Positions 57,437 to 64,000 of a stretch of DNA of 64,000 nt are shown piece by piece; the stretch's first letter is position 1, and every line of letters starts with the position of its first letter. Under the pieces are notes generated by a model. The model ran no database searches. It was not told the DNA's origin and saw only the letters and a list, made by a program, of their open reading frames with translations. This DNA is from Labilithrix sp. (lineage in GTDB: Bacteria; Myxococcota_A; Polyangia; Polyangiales; Polyangiaceae). The stretch lies in contig JAHBWE010000019.1 of NCBI GenBank assembly GCA_019637155.1, positions 62,001-126,000 of the forward strand. The letters are read 5' to 3'. The translations under genes were made by a program, and so were the position numbers.

Positions 57437-60344
57437 GGAAGTCACCGATCGTGACGCGCACGTCGACCCCGTTCGACTCGCGCGCGAGCACCCGCGCGGG
57501 GCGGAGGTGCTCGGACTTCCCGCGGTACCAGTCCCGCGAACGCGCGACGACCGGGATCTCGGTGCGCGCGCCGGACCAGGGGACGAACGTGCCGTGCCGC
57601 CGGAGCCAGATCGCGCCGCTCGCCGGATCGATCGCCGCGAGCCGCACCCACTCGTTGTCGACGAGCGCGCGAAGCTCGGATCTTCGCGCGAGCACGGCCG
57701 CGATCGCGTCGAGCGAAGCCTCGACGAGGAGCTGGAGCCGGATCGGCTCGTGGATCTCGATCATCTGGCGCGGGAGCCCCGTCCGCAGATCGCTCGACGC
57801 GCCGTTCATGACGCCGATGAGACCGGTCACGTTGTGCGGCAGCTTCGTGCCGGCGCCGTAGATCTCGTTGTCGGTGGTGGAGAAGAAGTACTCGAGGTTG
57901 ATCCCCGCGCCGACGGGGCCGACCGCGAGGAGGACGCGCTCGAGGACGGCGCCGCGCACGTCGCCGGTCGGATCGTAGGAGGAGAGGAGGACGCGGCGAT
58001 CGAGGAAGAGGCCGCGCGTCAGCGTCCGGCGACCCACCACACACGCGGCGTTGGTCGCGTGACCGAGCTCGGGCCGAGCCTGGCTCGGATCGTAGCCGCG
58101 CGCCTCGACGTGGCGCCAAGCCTCCTCCGCGGTCGCCCTCCGCGGCGCGGACGCGAAGCGGCGGCAGCGCTCGTGCGCGTGGCGCTTCGAGGCGTCGTCG
58201 AGCGCGGCTTGAAGCGCGGAGAGCTCCGGCATGAGCTCGGCGGGGACCTCGTCGACGTCGTGGAGCACGACCCGATCGGCGCAGGTGTCGTTCACGCCGC
58301 CGATGAAGACGGTCGTGGACGGGATGTCGATCCCGCGCGCGCGCAAGAGCTCGCGCACCTCCTTCCGGTTCGCCATCCGCGCGAAGAGGCGCGCGTTTGG
58401 GCCGCCGCTGCGTCCTCCGCACGCGCCGCACGAGTACGCCGCGATGTGCGGGTTGTTCGCGCTCGACGAGTCGTGGCCGAGGACCACGACGATCCGCGCG
58501 AAGCGGCGCGTGAGCCCGATCTCCTCGAGGACGGCGCCGACGCGCTCGGCCTTCTCCGCGATCGTGAACCCGCTCGCGTGCCCCTCCGCCACGTCGGTCT
58601 CCGCGCGCGGCAGCGCCAGGCGCGTCTTCGGGAGCGGGAGCACCCACGACTCGAGGCGCCTCCGCACCCGGCCCGCGACGAACGGCGCGAACACGGTGAC
58701 GAGGAGCGGGAGCGCGGTCACGAAGCCGATGAGCGCGGTGACGAACGGACCCCAGACGATCGAGTGCGAGGCGCGCTCGAGCCCCGTGGTCATCGAGTCG
58801 AGGTGACGGCGCCGCCGCTCCCGTAGCGCGGCGAGGTCGATCTGCGACGCGACCGGCTCCTCGTGCACCTCGTGGTGCGGCGTCACGACGACAGGGCAGA
58901 GCGGGAAGGTCGAGGGATCGTCGATCCCCTGGTAGGCCATCGCGAGGTTGAAGAAGCCCGGCGATCCGAACGTCTCGTGCGCGAGCGAAGCCTCCTCGAA
59001 GTGGCGGCGGATCCCTTCGTTCCGATCGTCGATGCAGGTGACGATCTGGAAGCGCGGCGCGATCGCGTCGATCGCGTGCGGGCGCTGCGCGGCGAGGGCG
59101 TCGAGGAGGTCGTCGCGGTAACAAGCCTCGTACGCCTCGTGCCACACGCGGAGGCGGAGCGGTCGATCGAGCGCGGCGAGCAGCTCGAGGAGCGCCGGCG
59201 CGTGCGCCCCGACGTCGCCGGCGCCGATCCCGAGGTGCTGCGCGAGGAGGAACAGCGGCCACGCGCGATCGTGATCGCCGCTCGCCGGCGCGTCGCGGAG
59301 CGAGGGGAGCGTCGCCGCGAACGCGCGGAGCTCCGCGGCGGGCCCGCGATGTCCGAGCCGGCGTCCGATCTCGAGGAGCGCGAGGAGGTCGAGCGTCATC
59401 CGGACGGCGAAGAAGTCGACGAGCCGCACCGTGACGCCGTGGCGTCCCTCCGCCGCTTCGACGCGATGGAACATCCCCGCCCAGCCCGGGAGCTCGAGGA
59501 GCGCGCGCTCGATGAACGCCGGCACCTCGTCCGGCGCGATCCCGAGCTTCGCGATGACGTCCGCGATCGCGTCCTCCGCCGTCGCCGCCGCCGCGAGCCA
59601 CGCGCGGAGCATCTTGCCGAGCGGCCGCAGCCACGACGCGCGCACCGCGTGGCCCGCGGAGAGGACGCGACAGAACGCGACGAACAGGCCTTGCTCGCGA
59701 TCGGGCATCGACCACTGCGCCTGGCCCCGATCGAGGAACGCGCCGGCGAGGAGCACGAGGAGCGGATGCACGAGGTCGTTCGGATCGTCGCCGCCGACCT
59801 CCATCAGCGCGTCGCGCGGGAACCACGCGCGCGGAGCCGGCTCCTCGACGCCGCCTCGTATGGCCGCGCGGCACGCGGTCCAGAGCGCGGCGAGCCCTTC
59901 GCGCTCGATGCGTCCGCGCGCGACCTCGGAGACTCCGCGCGCGACGGCGCGCGTGGCGCCCTCCTCCGCGATCCGCCACGCGAGCCCGGCGGGGGTCTCC
60001 GGCGCGATGCCGTGGACGAGCACGGTGCGGGCGATCGATCCGGCGTCGGGGAGCCCGCCGCGCACCTCCGGGAGCCGCGGCACCGCGTGCTCCTCGATCG
60101 CGGCGACGAGCGCGGCCGCGGTGATGCGCCCGCTCGCGTGCGCCGCGCGGTAGGCGGCCTCGGAGAGGTAGCCGGCGCCGCCGAGCTTCGCGCCCGCGGC
60201 GGCGAGCGCGTCGTGGAACGAGAGGTGCTGGAACGCGTGCAGCGTGTTGTGATGGACGAAGACGTCGAGCGGCGCTTGGCTCGGCAGGAAGTGCGCTGCA
60301 TCCGCGAGCGCCTTCGCGATCTCGCTGCTCTCGACGCGTGGCAT
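57426..60344 (-). CDS. dabA: DabA, zinc-dependent inorganic carbon transducing subunit (DUF2309)
   Basis: The protein is 972 aa from MPRVESSEIAKALADAAHFLPSQAPLDVFVHHNTLHAFQHLSF. The zinc-site Cys and Asp lie in TCIDDRNEGIRRHFEE. The His and Cys lie in VLGHDSSSANNPHIAAYSCGACGGRSGGPNARLFARMANR. These are the four ligands known from Halothiobacillus DabA. It hydrates CO2 to bicarbonate in a vectorial way at the inner membrane, driven by DabB. The upstream small receiver-like gene and the two NuoL/M-like genes form one operon with it. Confidence 0.92.
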   Translation of the reverse strand: MPRVESSEIAKALADAAHFLPSQAPLDVFVHHNTLHAFQHLSFHDALAAAGAKLGGAGYLSEAAYRAAHASGRITAAALVAAIEEHAVPRLPEVRGGLPDAGSIARTVLVHGIAPETPAGLAWRIAEEGATRAVARGVSEVARGRIEREGLAALWTACRAAIRGGVEEPAPRAWFPRDALMEVGGDDPNDLVHPLLVLLAGAFLDRGQAQWSMPDREQGLFVAFCRVLSAGHAVRASWLRPLGKMLRAWLAAAATAEDAIADVIAKLGIAPDEVPAFIERALLELPGWAGMFHRVEAAEGRHGVTVRLVDFFAVRMTLDLLALLEIGRRLGHRGPAAELRAFAATLPSLRDAPASGDHDRAWPLFLLAQHLGIGAGDVGAHAPALLELLAALDRPLRLRVWHEAYEACYRDDLLDALAAQRPHAIDAIAPRFQIVTCIDDRNEGIRRHFEEASLAHETFGSPGFFNLAMAYQGIDDPSTFPLCPVVVTPHHEVHEEPVASQIDLAALRERRRRHLDSMTTGLERASHSIVWGPFVTALIGFVTALPLLVTVFAPFVAGRVRRRLESWVLPLPKTRLALPRAETDVAEGHASGFTIAEKAERVGAVLEEIGLTRRFARIVVVLGHDSSSANNPHIAAYSCGACGGRSGGPNARLFARMANRKEVRELLRARGIDIPSTTVFIGGVNDTCADRVVLHDVDEVPAELMPELSALQAALDDASKRHAHERCRRFASAPRRATAEEAWRHVEARGYDPSQARPELGHATNAACVVGRRTLTRGLFLDRRVLLSSYDPTGDVRGAVLERVLLAVGPVGAGINLEYFFSTTDNEIYGAGTKLPHNVTGLIGVMNGASSDLRTGLPRQMIEIHEPIRLQLLVEASLDAIAAVLARRSELRALVDNEWVRLAAIDPASGAIWLRRHGTFVPWSGARTEIPVVARSRDWYRGKSEHLRPARVLARESNGVDVRVTIGDFHDA

Positions 60345-60361
60345 GTCTTGCGAACGAGCTC

Positions 60362-60739
60362 CTATCTCTCGGCCCGATGCTGGTCGTAGTGGGCGCGGAT
60401 CGCGTCGAGGATGGTCCATCCCCACGCCGGCCGCGCGACGATGAGGACGCTCGGCGGCGGCGTCAGCGTCTTGAAGCGCTGCGGGTGCGCGGTGACGAGG
60501 ACGGGCAGCGCGGTCGGGCGGCGCTCGGCGAGCTCGGCGAGCGTGGCGACGACCTTCTCCCAGCGGAAGTCGTCCGGGAAGAGGACGAACGCCTGCGTGC
60601 TCGCCGGCGTCGACGCGACGCACTCGCGGAGGTCGCGCATGCAACGCGCCTCGACGCCGGCGCCGCGCAGGTAGACCTGCAGGTCGTCGAGGGTCGCTCG
60701 GTTCGTCGAGACGATCGTCACGCCGTCGCGCGGGCGCAT
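60362..60739 (-). CDS. Receiver-like protein heading the Dab operon
   Basis: The protein is 125 aa from ATG 60739 (MRPRDGVTIVSTNRATLDDLQVYLRGAGVEARCMRDLRECVASTPASTQAFVLFPDDFRWEKVVATLAELAERRPTALPVLVTAHPQRF). The fold resembles a receiver domain. Acidic pocket residues are not in the usual places: VTIVSTN has no DD, while FPDDFRW has acids at the beta-3 position. Phosphorylation is doubtful. It may be a pseudo-receiver that regulates the carbon uptake complex. The start was shifted from 60787 because a -24/-12 element ends 13 nt before 60739 and would lie inside the longer frame. Confidence 0.65.
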   Translation of the reverse strand: MRPRDGVTIVSTNRATLDDLQVYLRGAGVEARCMRDLRECVASTPASTQAFVLFPDDFRWEKVVATLAELAERRPTALPVLVTAHPQRFKTLTPPPSVLIVARPAWGWTILDAIRAHYDQHRAER

Positions 60740-60752
60740 CGCGGACCCGCCG

Positions 60753-60888
60753 AGCAAGGTCGATACCGCGCGGGTTTGTGCGCGCATTCGCTCCTGGGCG
60801 AGGGCGACGTGGCGCGGGTGGCGCCAATTTGACGTAGTATCGCGCGGACGGATCACGACAACATGACGTAGACGGCGGTCGTTTCGCT
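60753..60888. promoter_or_regulatory. Divergent sigma-54-like promoters with two AATT-type palindromes
   Basis: On the minus strand CGGTATCGACCTTGCT (60753-60768) ends 13 nt before ATG 60739. On the plus strand CGGCGGTCGTTTCGCT (60873-60888, TCGC at -12) ends 11 nt before ATG 60900. Between them are GCGCCAATTTGACGT (60821-60835) and ACGACAACATGACGT (60855-60869), 34 bp apart, related to the sites at 53784 and 53893. Confidence 0.6.
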
Positions 60889-60899
60889 ACGCTGGTCGC

Positions 60900-61874
60900 A
60901 TGAAGCGTCGTTCCGACATCGTCCTCGAGCCCGTGATGGCCTCCGCGCTCATGCGCGAGCTGGACCGCACGGTGCAGGCGGTCGCACCGAAGGAGGTGAT
61001 CGTCACGCTCATCGGCGAGAGCGGGACGGGGAAGGAGGTCCTCGCGCGGCGGATCCACGAGCTGTCGCACCGTCGCGCGGGTCCGTTCGTCCCGATCAAC
61101 TGCGCGGCGATCCCGGAGTCGCTCTTCGAGAGCGAGCTCTTCGGGCACGAGCGCGGCGCGTTCACCGGCGCGACGGAGCGGGTGCGCGGGAAGGTGGAGG
61201 CCTCCTCCGGCGGCACCCTCTTCCTCGACGAGCTCGGGGAGCTCCCGCTCGCGATGCAGGCCAAGCTCCTCCGCTTCCTCGAGCATCGCCGCTTCATGCG
61301 CGTCGGCGGGAGCACGAAGGTGAGCGTCGACACGCGTCTGATCTGCGCCACGCTCCGCCCGCTCGAGCTGGAGGTGGAGGCCGGCCGCTTCCGCGCCGAT
61401 CTCTTCTATCGCATCGAGGGGATCACGCTCGAGGTCCCGCCGCTCCGCGCGCGCCCCGCCGACATCGCGCCGCTGGCCCATCAGTTCGTCGCGGAGCTCT
61501 CCGGCTTCCACGGCGTGAAGCCGCCGCGGCTCGGACGCAACATGATGGCGGCGCTGCTCCGCTACCCCTGGCCTGGCAACGTGCGCCAGCTCCGGAACGC
61601 GATGGAGCGCCTCTGCCTCCTTCGCCCGGGGAAGCTCGTCCGCGTCGTCGACCTCCCCGGCTCGCTGCAGCGCAGCGTCGCGGTGAGCCCGCGCCTCCCC
61701 GGCAAGCGCACGATCGAGGTCTCGCTCGATCAGCCGCTCGACGACACGATCCAGCAGGTCTTGCGCGCCGTCCTCGAAGCCGAGCGCGGCAACCGCTCAC
61801 GCACCGCCGAGCGCCTCGGCATCAGTCTCCGCACCGTCCAACGCCAGCTCGCGCGCCTCGCGTCGGGGGGGTGA
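60900..61874 (+). CDS. Sigma-54-dependent transcriptional activator without N-terminal sensor
   Basis: The protein is 324 aa. The AAA+ domain begins almost at the start: Walker A GESGTGKE (39-46), the sigma-54 contact loop GAFTGA (86-91), Walker B LFLDELGEL (107-115), sensor RFRADLFYRIEGITLEVPPLRAR. The Fis-type DNA-binding helix pair is at about 293-318 (AERGNRSRTAERLGISLRTVQRQLARL). There is no receiver, GAF or PAS domain, so control must be by expression, by a partner or by the receiver genes at 63 kb. It is divergent from the Dab operon and has its own -24/-12 element, hinting at autoregulation. Confidence 0.92.
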   Translation: MKRRSDIVLEPVMASALMRELDRTVQAVAPKEVIVTLIGESGTGKEVLARRIHELSHRRAGPFVPINCAAIPESLFESELFGHERGAFTGATERVRGKVEASSGGTLFLDELGELPLAMQAKLLRFLEHRRFMRVGGSTKVSVDTRLICATLRPLELEVEAGRFRADLFYRIEGITLEVPPLRARPADIAPLAHQFVAELSGFHGVKPPRLGRNMMAALLRYPWPGNVRQLRNAMERLCLLRPGKLVRVVDLPGSLQRSVAVSPRLPGKRTIEVSLDQPLDDTIQQVLRAVLEAERGNRSRTAERLGISLRTVQRQLARLASGG

Positions 61875-61942
61875 TCGGCTCGCCGGTCGGACTGGAAAAT
61901 TCGAGGCGTTGCGTTTGAGATTTCGCGCGCTACGTCCTCGCG

Positions 61943-62755
61943 ATGCGGCGCGCCGTCCTCATGCTCCTTGGTTCGATCGTCGGATGCGCCGCGCCGGAAC
62001 CCGCCGCGTCGTCGGAGGCGATCTCCGAGCGCGCGTTCGGCTTCGCCGCGGTGAAGGGGTGCTCCGGAGCGCTCTTCCGGTTCGATCGAATGAGCGGCTC
62101 GCGGCCAGCGCTCGTGATCACGAACGGGCACTGCGTCGGCGAATACCCCGCGCCGGGGACGGTCCTCTCCGACGTCGAGGACGCCGGCACGCGGATCATC
62201 CTGCGCGGCCCCGGCGGGCCGGTCGACGTCGACGCGACGAAGCTCCTCGTCGCGACGATGACGGGCACCGACGTCGCCGTCTACGAGCTCGCGACGACCT
62301 ACGACGCGCTCCTCGACGCGCACGGGATCATGCCGCTGACGCTCGACGAGACGCTGGCGAGCGACGCCGCGCCGATCGCGATCGTCGCCGGCTATTACAA
62401 CCGCACGTTCCGGTGCGAGCTCGATGGACACGTCGCGCTCCGCGAGGGGCCCTATCGCACGACCGCCGGCGTCCGGTTCACCACGCCGTGCCGCATCTAC
62501 ACCGGCGTCTCGGGCTCGCCGATCGTGACGTCGGAGGGGCGCTTCGTCGGCCTCGCCAACACGCACTACGACGGATCGGGCGAAGCCTGCACCTACCACA
62601 ACCCGTGCGAGGTCGACGCCGCCGGCGCGATCTCGGTCGCCGAGCCCGGCCGCTCCTACGGCGTCCTCGCCACGATGCTCTACGGCTGCTTCGATCGCTC
62701 GACGGGAGCGCCCGAGCTCGAGCGGCCCACGTGCTCGCTTCGCGATGAGCGCTGA
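61943..62755 (+). CDS. Trypsin-like serine protease lipoprotein
   Basis: The protein is 270 aa. The lipoprotein signal MRRAVLMLLGSIVGC has Cys15. The catalytic triad is His63 (TNGHCVG), Asp110 (TGTDVAVYEL) and Ser190 (TGVSGSPIV). Several Cys pairs suggest disulfides in the periplasm or outside the cell. The family is S1 chymotrypsin-like, of the type with relaxed specificity common in myxobacteria. It stands alone downstream of the activator gene. No -24/-12 element with short spacing is present. Confidence 0.88.
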   Translation: MRRAVLMLLGSIVGCAAPEPAASSEAISERAFGFAAVKGCSGALFRFDRMSGSRPALVITNGHCVGEYPAPGTVLSDVEDAGTRIILRGPGGPVDVDATKLLVATMTGTDVAVYELATTYDALLDAHGIMPLTLDETLASDAAPIAIVAGYYNRTFRCELDGHVALREGPYRTTAGVRFTTPCRIYTGVSGSPIVTSEGRFVGLANTHYDGSGEACTYHNPCEVDAAGAISVAEPGRSYGVLATMLYGCFDRSTGAPELERPTCSLRDER

Positions 62756-62760
62756 CGAGC

Positions 62761-63087
62761 TCACTCCGTCGTCGCCGCGGTGATCGTCTCCTGGAGCGTC
62801 GCGAGCGTCTCGAGGCGGCCGTTGATGTGCTGGAGCTCGGCGAGGACGGTGAGCCCGTGGAGGACGACGCCGCGGAGCTCGTGCGCGCGCTGCCGGTGCT
62901 GCTCCGGCGTCGAGTCGACCAGGATCTCCGTCGTCAGGGCGGAGACCTGCGACGCGATGCTTCGCAGGAGCGTCGCGCGCTGCGTGGCCGCGCTGACGGC
63001 GCGGCGCACCTCCCCGCGCACGGAGGCGGTCACTTCTTCGCCGAGCGAGACGCTGGCGTTCTTCTTGGGCGTACGCGTCGAGGCCAT
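62761..63087 (-). CDS. Small helical protein paired with a receiver
   Basis: The protein is 108 aa from MASTRTPKKNASVSLGEEVTASVRGEVRRAVSAATQRATLLRSIASQVSALTTEILVDSTPEQHRQRAHELRGVVLHGLTVLAELQHINGRLETLATLQETITAATTE. It is a long predicted helix or coiled coil with a regular hydrophobic pattern. No family is recognised. It may be a partner or phosphotransfer-like module for the receiver protein whose stop overlaps its start (TGATG). Confidence 0.6.
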   Translation of the reverse strand: MASTRTPKKNASVSLGEEVTASVRGEVRRAVSAATQRATLLRSIASQVSALTTEILVDSTPEQHRQRAHELRGVVLHGLTVLAELQHINGRLETLATLQETITAATTE

Positions 63088-63440
63088 CAGTGCTCGCTCG
63101 GGGTAAGGGCCTGCACCCACGCGACGAGGGCGTCGAGGCCGTTGGGTTTCTCGAAGAAGGTCTCCCACGCCGACGGCGCGTCCGGCGGCGGGTTGCCCGA
63201 CATGAGCGCGCGCCGGCACGACGGTTGCTCCTTCGCCATCGTCGCGAGGAGGAGGTGTCCGAGCCCGTCGGGCATGTGCTCGTCGGACACCACGGCGTCG
63301 TACCCGTGCAGCGCCAGCAGGCCCCGCGCCTCCTCGACGCCGCCCGCCTCGTGCACCGTCATGTCCGCGGCGAGCGCCGACAAGCGACGTTTCAGCGTCC
63401 GGCGTAGCGTGAAGTCATCATCGACCAGCAAGATGCGCAT
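63087..63440 (-). CDS. Response regulator, receiver domain only
   Basis: The protein is 117 aa from MRILLVDDDFTLRRTLKRRL. The acid pocket is D7-D9, the phospho-site Asp53 (VVSDEHMPDG), the Ser/Thr switch in RRALMSGNPP and Lys in FFEKP. All key residues for phosphorylation are present. There is no output domain, so it should act through a protein partner. It is encoded with the helical protein downstream. The upstream region 63441-63518 has a short CATCAA/TTGATG inverted repeat. Confidence 0.85.
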   Translation of the reverse strand: MRILLVDDDFTLRRTLKRRLSALAADMTVHEAGGVEEARGLLALHGYDAVVSDEHMPDGLGHLLLATMAKEQPSCRRALMSGNPPPDAPSAWETFFEKPNGLDALVAWVQALTPSEH

Positions 63441-63518
63441 GCGAGGCCCCCCTTGTCGGCGCTTTCCACGCTTCATCAATGAACCATCATTGTTGATGGT
63501 GGTCAAGTCGTCGTGCGA

Positions 63519-63869
63519 CTATCGTGGGACGACGCCGAGATGCTGCAGCAGCGTGTCGATCGCGATGGGCTTGACCACGAGCGTGCCGGCGCCGAGGTCG
63601 AAGGTCGGATGGTCGCAGCTCGTCCAGACGAGGCGCGCGTCGGGTCGGGCGGCCACGATCGCGCGGAGGTCGGCGACGCGATCGGCGGGGACCTCGAGGT
63701 CGAGGACGAGCGCGTCGAACGGCTCGGTGCGCGCGAGGACGAGCGCCTGGCGCGCGTCGGCGCACGAGCGGACGACGACGTCCTCCGCTTCCAGCAGCGC
63801 GACGAGCCCCCGCCGTGACGCCTCGTGGCGCTCGACGACGAGGACACGTTTCCGGTTGGATCTCGACAC
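63519..63869 (-). CDS. Degenerate receiver-domain protein
   Basis: The protein is 116 aa from GTG 63869 (MSRSNRKRVLVVERHEASRRGLVALLEAEDVVV). The phospho-site Asp is present in LVLDLEVPADR, with a Thr-Ser switch (VWTSCDH) and Lys in VVKPIA. The first acid pair is replaced by Glu-Arg (VVERHE), so Mg2+ binding may be weak. It is a second single-domain receiver next to 63087, perhaps a phosphate sink or pseudo-receiver. Confidence 0.75.
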   Translation of the reverse strand: MSRSNRKRVLVVERHEASRRGLVALLEAEDVVVRSCADARQALVLARTEPFDALVLDLEVPADRVADLRAIVAARPDARLVWTSCDHPTFDLGAGTLVVKPIAIDTLLQHLGVVPR

Positions 63870-64000
63870 GGCGCGCGCAGTTCCGAGAGCCCGGCCGAGG
63901 AGTCAAGGGAGGCGCGCGCGCGCGTACACATCGCCGCGACCGTACTCTTTCGCCCGTGCACGCGCTGCGTTCGCCGCGCAACTCCTGCGCGTGGCGTGGT
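63870..64000. other. Window edge, nothing recognised
   Basis: The last 131 bases show a short CG repeat (GCGCGCGCGCG at about 63912-63922) but no start codon with a convincing frame on either strand. A gene may begin just beyond the edge. Confidence 0.4.

Noticed and set aside
60740..60787. Longer start of the receiver-like protein at 60787
   Set aside because: It would place the -24/-12 element inside the gene. The receiver fold begins right after ATG 60739.
1..64000. tRNA, rRNA, prophage or complete insertion sequence
   Set aside because: No cloverleaf, rRNA segment, transposase motif or terminal inverted repeats were recognised by eye.

Overview
The window is very GC-rich chromosomal DNA with strong third-position GC bias, dense short operons, many lipoproteins and multihaem cytochromes. 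It suggests a large-genome myxobacterium-like deltaproteobacterium. That assignment is an inference from gene content and composition; there is no rRNA or other phylogenetic marker here.

Layout. 1-5.6 kb: two multihaem c-type cytochromes (one cut by the window edge), a SulP anion transporter and a helical-repeat protein. 5.6-8.6 kb: an atypical patch with a PD-(D/E)XK-like protein, small unknowns and a truncated or chimeric ORF carrying one UvrD-helicase motif. 8.7-16.3 kb: one operon of two CBS-domain proteins followed by a complete N-type ATPase set (atpDCQRBEFAG). 16.3-34 kb: a stress island of five universal stress proteins, further CBS proteins, two HemG-like flavodoxins, a site-2 protease, a beta-CASP nuclease, a VIT-type transporter and an AI-2E-type permease. 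34-38.6 kb: small membrane proteins, a zinc alcohol dehydrogenase, a hydrolase and an sdpR-sdpI-like pair. 38.6-44 kb: a decaying region with a frameshifted pseudogene, simple and 93-bp tandem repeats, and an HNH endonuclease whose internally deleted copy lies at 20 kb. 44-54.7 kb: lipoproteins, a hemerythrin operon, OmpA-like proteins and a small c-type cytochrome. 54.5-60.8 kb: a DabA/DabB-type inorganic carbon uptake operon. 60.9-64 kb: a sigma-54 activator, a serine protease and two receiver proteins.

Main observation. About twenty genes in the window carry a GG-N10-GC (-24/-12, sigma-54-like) element, usually ending in TTGC, and in most the element ends only 10-16 nt (commonly 11-13) before the start codon. 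The predicted transcripts would then begin at or next to the start codon. Many of these promoters also have a 15-bp palindrome GCGCA-N5-TGCGC immediately upstream or about 20-60 bp away, sometimes as a tandem pair one palindrome per two helical turns. A second palindrome, close to ACGWCAAWTTGWCGT, sits in the two intergenic regions around 53.8 and 60.8 kb, the latter between the Dab operon and the sigma-54 activator gene. The genes under these elements (stress proteins, CBS sensors, cytochromes, HemG-like flavodoxins, N-ATPase, hemerythrin, CO2 uptake) read as one energy-limitation or low-oxygen regulon, similar in content to the mycobacterial DosR regulon but apparently driven by sigma-54.
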